Positions 58,998-64,000 of a DNA stretch of 64,000 nt are shown one piece after another. Source of the stretch: Gossypium raimondii (lineage: Eukaryota; Streptophyta; Magnoliopsida; Malvales; Malvaceae). The translations under genes were made by a program, and so were the position numbers. Position 1 is the stretch's first letter; each line of letters starts with the position of its first letter. The notes beneath the pieces are model-generated. The model had not been told where the DNA came from. It ran no database searches and saw only the letters and a list, made by a program, of their open reading frames with translations. The DNA lies in contig NC_068570.1 in the NCBI RefSeq assembly GCF_025698545.1, forward strand, positions 55,881,924 to 55,945,923, in the 5' to 3' direction.

Positions 58998-59419
58998 GGG
59001 TAAATTACAAAAATAATCACTTTTATTTGTTTTAGGTTACATTTTAGTCACTTGCGTTATCGTTTTGTTATGAAGTGGTCACTCTACCATTAAGTTCCAT
59101 TACCTCCCTAACAAAGGTCCTACGTGGCAATCCAAATGGGTTTTAAATACCAACTTGGATGTCTTACATGGCAGTCCAAATCAAATTTATTTAATTAAAA
59201 ACTTATTTTTATCCTAGCAATTTGATATCCCAGTTGGCATTTAAAACCCATTTGAATTACCATGTAGGACTGCCGTTAAGGAGATAATGGAATTTAACAG
59301 TAAAAGTGATCATTTTGTAACAAAACAATAACATAAGTGACTAAAACATAACATTTCAAACATAAGTAATTAAAATGTAACCTAAAACAAACAAAAGCGA
59401 CTATTTTTACAATTTACTC
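58998..59419. mobile_element. Mutator-like foldback MITE, copy 1 (422 bp)
   Basis: It starts GGGTAAATTACAAAAATAATC and ends TTTACAATTTACTC. The halves are long imperfect inverted repeats meeting near 59210 (for example AATGGGTTTTAAATACCAACT pairs with AGTTGGCATTTAAAACCCATT). It is flanked by a perfect 9-bp duplication, TTAAAAGAA, at 58989-58997 and 59420-59428. The 9-bp duplication and long TIRs fit Mutator-like non-autonomous elements. Confidence 0.85.
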
Positions 59420-59541
59420 TTAAAAGAATTGAATAATAGATAAATAATTTAGTGGGTTTAATCTGAACCCTAACATGGACCCAATATGACTAAACAAGGC
59501 AATTAATATTAGAAGGAGATATTCAATGTTATTAAAATTAA

Positions 59542-60335
59542 GGGTAAACTACACCCATGGTCACTTTTGTTTACCTTAGGTTACATTTCAGTCACTTATA
59601 TTTGAAATGTTTAGTCACTTACGTTATCGTGTTATAACATTTTAGTCACTAAGTCGTTAATTATCGTTAATGGTGTAACTGTAAGCTGACGTGGCACGTT
59701 AAATTATCATTTCAAACAAAAATTTTAGGTTAAATTATACAATTGGTCCCCAAAATTTTCGTTTTGAGCAATTTAATTCTTTTATGTTCTTTTAACTTTC
59801 TTTCTTTCTTTTTCTTTATTTTCCATTCTCTTCTACTTCTCCCTCTGTTTTCCTACCTTCTTTATTTCTTTTAACATACCAGGAAGTCGAATTGGTAGTG
59901 AAGAAAGAAGCATGGTATGGGTTTATGGGTTTTGGTTATATGCAAATGATGACAATCGACTTCCTACTTCTTTTTTCACTGCCAATTCGACTTCCTAATA
60001 TGTTAAAAGAAATGGGAAATGTATGAAAATAGTGAGAGAAACAAAAGAGAATGGAAAAAGAGAGGAAATTTTAAAGAACATAAAAGAAAAAAATTAAATT
60101 ACTTAAAACGAAAAAAATATAGGGATCAATTGTATAATTTAACCTAAAATTTTGTTTGAAATGATGATTTAACGTGCCACGTCGGCTTATCGTTACACCA
60201 TTAACGATGATTAATGGCTCAGTGACTAAAATGTTACAACATGATAACGTAAATGACTAAAACGTAACATTTCAAACATAAGTGACTAAAACGTAACCTA
60301 AGGTAAACAAAAGTGACCATGGGTGTAATTTACCC
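59542..60335. mobile_element. Mutator-like foldback MITE, copy 2 (794 bp)
   Basis: It starts GGGTAAACTACACCCATGG and ends CCATGGGTGTAATTTACCC. Arms of about 370 bases are close inverted repeats (few mismatches by eye) around a loop of about 50 bases near 59920-59965. It is flanked by a perfect 9-bp duplication, TAAAATTAA, at 59533-59541 and 60336-60344. Outer arm phrases GTTTTAGGTTACATTTTAGTCAC and CATTTCAAACATAAGTGACT are shared with copy 1 only 122 bp away, so both belong to one family. It is non-coding and would form a near-perfect hairpin RNA if transcribed. Confidence 0.88.
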
Positions 60336-60344
60336 TAAAATTAA

Positions 60345-60797
60345 ATTAGATAAAGTATCGGTTTGGAGACATTAATTTGGTGATCTGTAATGATAATCGA
60401 GTTAAGGCTCAATCGACTAGACAATTAAATTTATTGAATCAAGTTTTTTTAATAATTCTTTACTAATTAATTTTAAAATATTTAATTATTTAATTTAATT
60501 AAAAAATTGATGAAACTGATTGAATCGAAAATAAAAAATCCGTTTAAGTAAGCCTTACCCTTGTCCAAAAATATTTGAATGATAATATAAAAATAAATTT
60601 AAGAAAAAAAATCAAATTAAAAAGTGGGCTGGGTTCTAGCTTCCCATATTCAAAAGCCTTTTAAGTTATTTGTTGGTTTCAGTGTAAATACGAAGCATTT
60701 CAATTTCCAGTTTCTTAGAGGGAGGCGTGGCTGCAAAAGATTAAGGAAGAAAACTTGCAGAGACTCGGATTAAGAGGCAAATTCGAAAAGGAAAGGA
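60345..60797 (+). promoter_or_regulatory. Upstream region and leader of the REX1-B-like gene
   Basis: AT-rich spacer, then from about 60650 a purine-rich leader leading to the ATG at 60798 (context AAAGGAATGG, favourable). No distinctive promoter element could be assigned. Confidence 0.35.
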
Positions 60798-62899
60798 ATG
60801 GAAGATTTTGAGAAGAAGGTTTCAATAAAAGACTCAATGGAGATTGAACAAGAAAACAGCAATTGCAGTAAAAGCAATGAAATTCTCAATTTACTTCGCA
60901 AATTCCTTGAAATTCAACAGCGTAGAGCTCAGGCTTACTCCAAGCTTAAAACGTAAGCCTTCTTCATTTCTTTTTGCTCCCCAAGAAGAAACCCCTAATT
61001 TTGATTTGGATCTGTTTAAATCCATTCTTTTATTTCAATTTTTTTTCTTATTTATAACTATTTCTTGGGGTTCGCTAATCAATACTAGTTTTAAATTGCT
61101 AAAAATCAGGGAAAATATTAATGAATAGCGATCCATGCGTCTATTAGTTCTTGAAATCCCTACCTTGGGGTTTAAATTTTTTTCTTATTTATATATATTT
61201 TGGGGGTAAATAAGTGAATCCGTGCGCCTAATTAGAACCTGGGTTTTTCAGTATGAAATGCATGTACTTATACTAACGCTTTCTTAAGCTTTATCTTGAA
61301 ATGAAAAGAGTAAAAATAGGAAATTGTTTACAAAACGTTTCTTATGGCTGATAATTCATATATTCGTGTTGTTTTCATGTTGGAGTGATAAGAATGTACT
61401 TTGAACATGTATAATATTGAATTCCTTAAATTTGGAAAGTCATGTATTTGTGTAGTTTTCGTGTTTAAGGTATTATATACTTCTAAAATTTTACGGACAT
61501 GGTGCAAGAATAGGAAATTGTTTGTAAAAGGTTTCTTTGATGCTTAATGAACCATTTTCACGGAATATTGTGTCCTTGAGTGATTAGAATGTACTTTGAG
61601 TAAGTCCCATATCGTGTTCTTTAGACCTAGTGATCTTTGTTTTACGTTGTATTCATGTTATTTATTGTCATAATGTTTAAGGTGTTATATACTTATAAAC
61701 TCTCTGCACTCAGTAATTCATGTTATGTAGATTTTGATACATTTGTATATTAATCTTGTCTTGTTCGTATTATTATTTGGATAAATCTGATTTTTATCAT
61801 CCAAAAGAAGCAGAAATCTGCAGCAGTACCAACCCAATGCAGCAAAAGAAACTATGAAAAAATGATCTAAAGATAACTATTCATGTTTGTATTATTTTTT
61901 GTATCATGTTTTTATTTGTTTTTCTCGTTTGCTTGTATTGTGTGTTCTTTGCCTGGTATAAATATAATGCTTCAAAAGGCTTCGACTGAATGTACTATAT
62001 GTTATGCTTTTGTTAGGTTTACTATGTTTTTTTTAGAGAGAATTTTGAACGTTAGTTTTGGCATTAACCTAATCAGGGGTTTTTCGGAGTATATGAAATC
62101 AGGAGGGGAATTGGCCTACCAGCAGCTTTGCAGTGAGATCACAGTAGAGTTCAATGATTGCTCGAAACAAGTTCTGAGTTCAACACCTGATCATATAATA
62201 AACTTTGAATTCATTTTTTGAGACCATATGTTCTTACTACATCATTGGCTTGAGTGCAGGTCCTTGAGATGGAATCTCTGTTTTTAAACCCTGATTACTG
62301 CCGAGTTGATCTAGCTGAGCTGCTCAGAGCCATTCAAACACAGGAAAAGCAGAAATTACATTTGGTATGTCTCTAGTCATTCTTGTACTATTGCTGCTAA
62401 GATTATTATATTGAACAATGGAATTATAATTTAATGTTGTCATTCTATGTTATCGGAGATGAGTGTCAGGTATGGGTATATAAAACTCAATTTCGTTATT
62501 ATATTAAATATATATGATTCATGTTCTTTGTCATCAACCTTCTTACCTGTATGGCTATATTTAATGTGTGCCTTAATGTAAAATCCTGCATTCTCTGCTG
62601 ATGAGGTATTATATATATTCTATACATAGACTGCCACGATTCAGGTCTTGAAGAAGGCAGGTCGTCCATCAGAGCGTCTGATGAACCACGAGAATTGCTC
62701 ATTTAAGAAGCCAATGGAGCATGAATGTGTGCATCTCCAGGAGATAACAGAAGCTGCTGGAACCGAAGAAGCAGAAGCAAATGCTGAGTATGATAATGCT
62801 CTCAAGGAAGCCATTAGAGGAGTGCAAGATGCTGTAACTGCCATTAACGAACATTTAGAAGAAGTGAGATATGAAATTGCAGCCCTTGAAACAGAGTAA
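60798..62899 (+). CDS. Small conserved protein, probable REX1-B (REX1 DNA repair) family
   Basis: Four exons: 60798-60952, 62077-62170, 62260-62364 and 62645-62899, with GT-AG introns and matching phases, give 202 residues. The first exon encodes MEDFEKKVSIKDSMEIEQEN and then LLRKFLEIQQRRAQAYSKLK. Next come GFSEYMKSGGELAYQQLC, ITVEFNDCSKQVLEMESLF, VDLAELLRAIQTQEKQKLHL and an acidic coiled-coil-like tail ending EEVRYEIAALETE. The order of an R-x-x-AY helix, an ITxEFxxCSxQVxxME helix and a DLAxLLRxIQxQEKxKL helix reminds me of the REX1-B family, named after a Chlamydomonas DNA repair locus; this is from memory and tentative. There is no signal peptide or membrane segment. The stop codon TAA overlaps a perfect donor (GA|GTAAGT at 62895/62896), so an alternative C-terminus from a further exon is possible. 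Conserved protein: high confidence; family name: moderate. Confidence 0.75.
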
Positions 62900-64000
62900 G
62901 TTCACTATTACATAACCCAAAGTGTTTAGTCACTCAAATTATATAGACCCATAAGGATTGCAAGAAAAGGGTTCGGGTTCGGGTCAAGGTTGGTGTAAAG
63001 TGCATGTTCTGTGTGCTGGGTTGGGTCAAATTTGGTCTAAATTTTTTGTGCTTGATATATATGGTTTGGTTGATGAAATGTAAGGTTTTAACTTTCCTTT
63101 TTTTAATTTCAGTATAGAAATAGTTTATATTCTGGCGTTGAATAGAATTTGGGTATTCTTTTAGGTTTCGAATTGCTTGGTTGAGAATACGTGCTGTTTA
63201 TTGCTTTTTAAGTCATATCATTTTTTGTATAACAATTAGACTTATCATGTATTGAGCCACCTGGTTCGACCTAAAGGGTCGTGAGAAGATTTAGATAAGA
63301 ATATAGGCTTGAAATCAGGCTTGGGCAAAAAAAAAATTATTGAATGATTGGATTATGATATATGCGAACTGTGACTTATAGTTCTGTCATTTTTTACTGC
63401 AAACAATTACTGCTATATCTTTGTTTATTATCTCAAGAGGATTTGAAACTTCTAATTGATTACAAATATTAATATTTTCGAAAATTGTAGAGCAAGTTAG
63501 GTGGGAAAATGAAAGAAAGTAATGGATGGTATAAGAGGATTTAAGAGTTATGTGTTATGAATTAATTAATATTCTTTTTGCTAATAATATTAATTTAAGA
63601 GTTACTTAGTTGAGGATTTAAGAGCACGGAAGTCTAATTAAAATATAATTTTGTAATTATGTTTTGTTTTATTTTATAATAAAAAAATATGAACTTATTC
63701 GAGGGTTTGATCCTTATTTATGGAAATAGAGTATATTTTATGGCTAACTGTTTATCTATTTGAAAAATATTTGTGATAAGAGAATTAATCACTGTTATGC
63801 TGTTAGTGATGGACACTTAATTTTTTTTTTTTAAAGAAAATTTCAAAATAGTAAAGACCAAATAGTGGAAAATTTTAACAAATTTTAAAATAATTAGGCT
63901 TCAAAACATAAAGCTTACATTCTTTTAAGTAACTCTTTTTTCGTATCTCGTCAATAGGAGCATTTGGGTATTTATACTATCACAGCTTCATGACTTGACT
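62900..64000. other. 3-prime flank of the REX1-B-like gene
   Basis: Probable 3-prime UTR followed by AT-rich intergenic sequence. A fragment of family B occurs near 63240-63335 (AGATTTAGATAAGAATATAGG, GGCTTGGGCAAAAAA). A possible additional acceptor (TTTAATTTCAG) ends at 63112. No further gene is supported. Confidence 0.45.

Noticed and set aside
61883..62221. 112-codon plus-strand open frame within the REX1-B-like gene
   Set aside because: Only its middle (62077-62170) is a real exon in that frame; the hydrophobic start and the end past the GT donor are intron.

Overview
The window is nuclear DNA of a dicot plant. It has long AT-rich intergenic and intronic stretches, GT-AG introns, single-exon NLR and PPR genes, and many nested plant transposons. 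Gene content and repeat style fit a Malvaceae genome such as cotton (Gossypium); this species call is inference, with no database behind it.

Layout from left to right. (1) Positions 1-2740 hold the 5-prime end of a minus-strand mitochondrial carrier gene that runs off the left edge. (2) 5026-9402 is an intact single-exon CC-NB-LRR (RPP13-like) resistance gene on the minus strand, with a probable 5-prime UTR intron. (3) 10.3-23.9 kb is a gene-free transposon region. It holds two solo LTRs with exact 5-bp target duplications, one of them nested in an older TIR element, plus a 920-bp long-TIR element and older LTR-like debris. (4) 23975-30070 (+) is a seven-exon LRR receptor-like pseudokinase gene of the At3g03770/At1g14390 type, in which the catalytic residues are replaced. 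(5) 30.1-34.5 kb is a scrambled segmental duplication: a broken copy of CstF-77 exons 18-19, an intact single-exon PPR gene (-), a third solo LTR, and a broken copy of the last exon of the pseudokinase gene. (6) 34698-49282 (-) is a complete gene for the mRNA cleavage factor CstF-77; I reconstruct 22 exons with consistent phases and 767 residues. (7) 51062-57216 (-) is a complete seven-exon CCaMK gene (calcium/calmodulin-dependent kinase, DMI3 type, 520 residues), the decoder of nuclear calcium spiking in root symbiosis. (8) 57.3-60.7 kb is intergenic and holds two related foldback elements with perfect 9-bp target duplications. (9) 60798-62899 (+) is a four-exon gene for a small protein that I match tentatively to the REX1-B family.

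The genes do not form a pathway; the neighbourhood is a mix of housekeeping, immune and symbiosis genes. The most informative features are structural: an apparent tandem duplication linking the pseudokinase and CstF-77 genes, six copies of a hAT-like MITE, several Mutator-like foldbacks, and nested insertions that let relative ages be read. I found no tRNA or rRNA gene, no CRISPR array and no sign of a new multi-gene system. Exon boundaries were derived by hand from splice consensus, reading phase and family resemblance, without transcript data.
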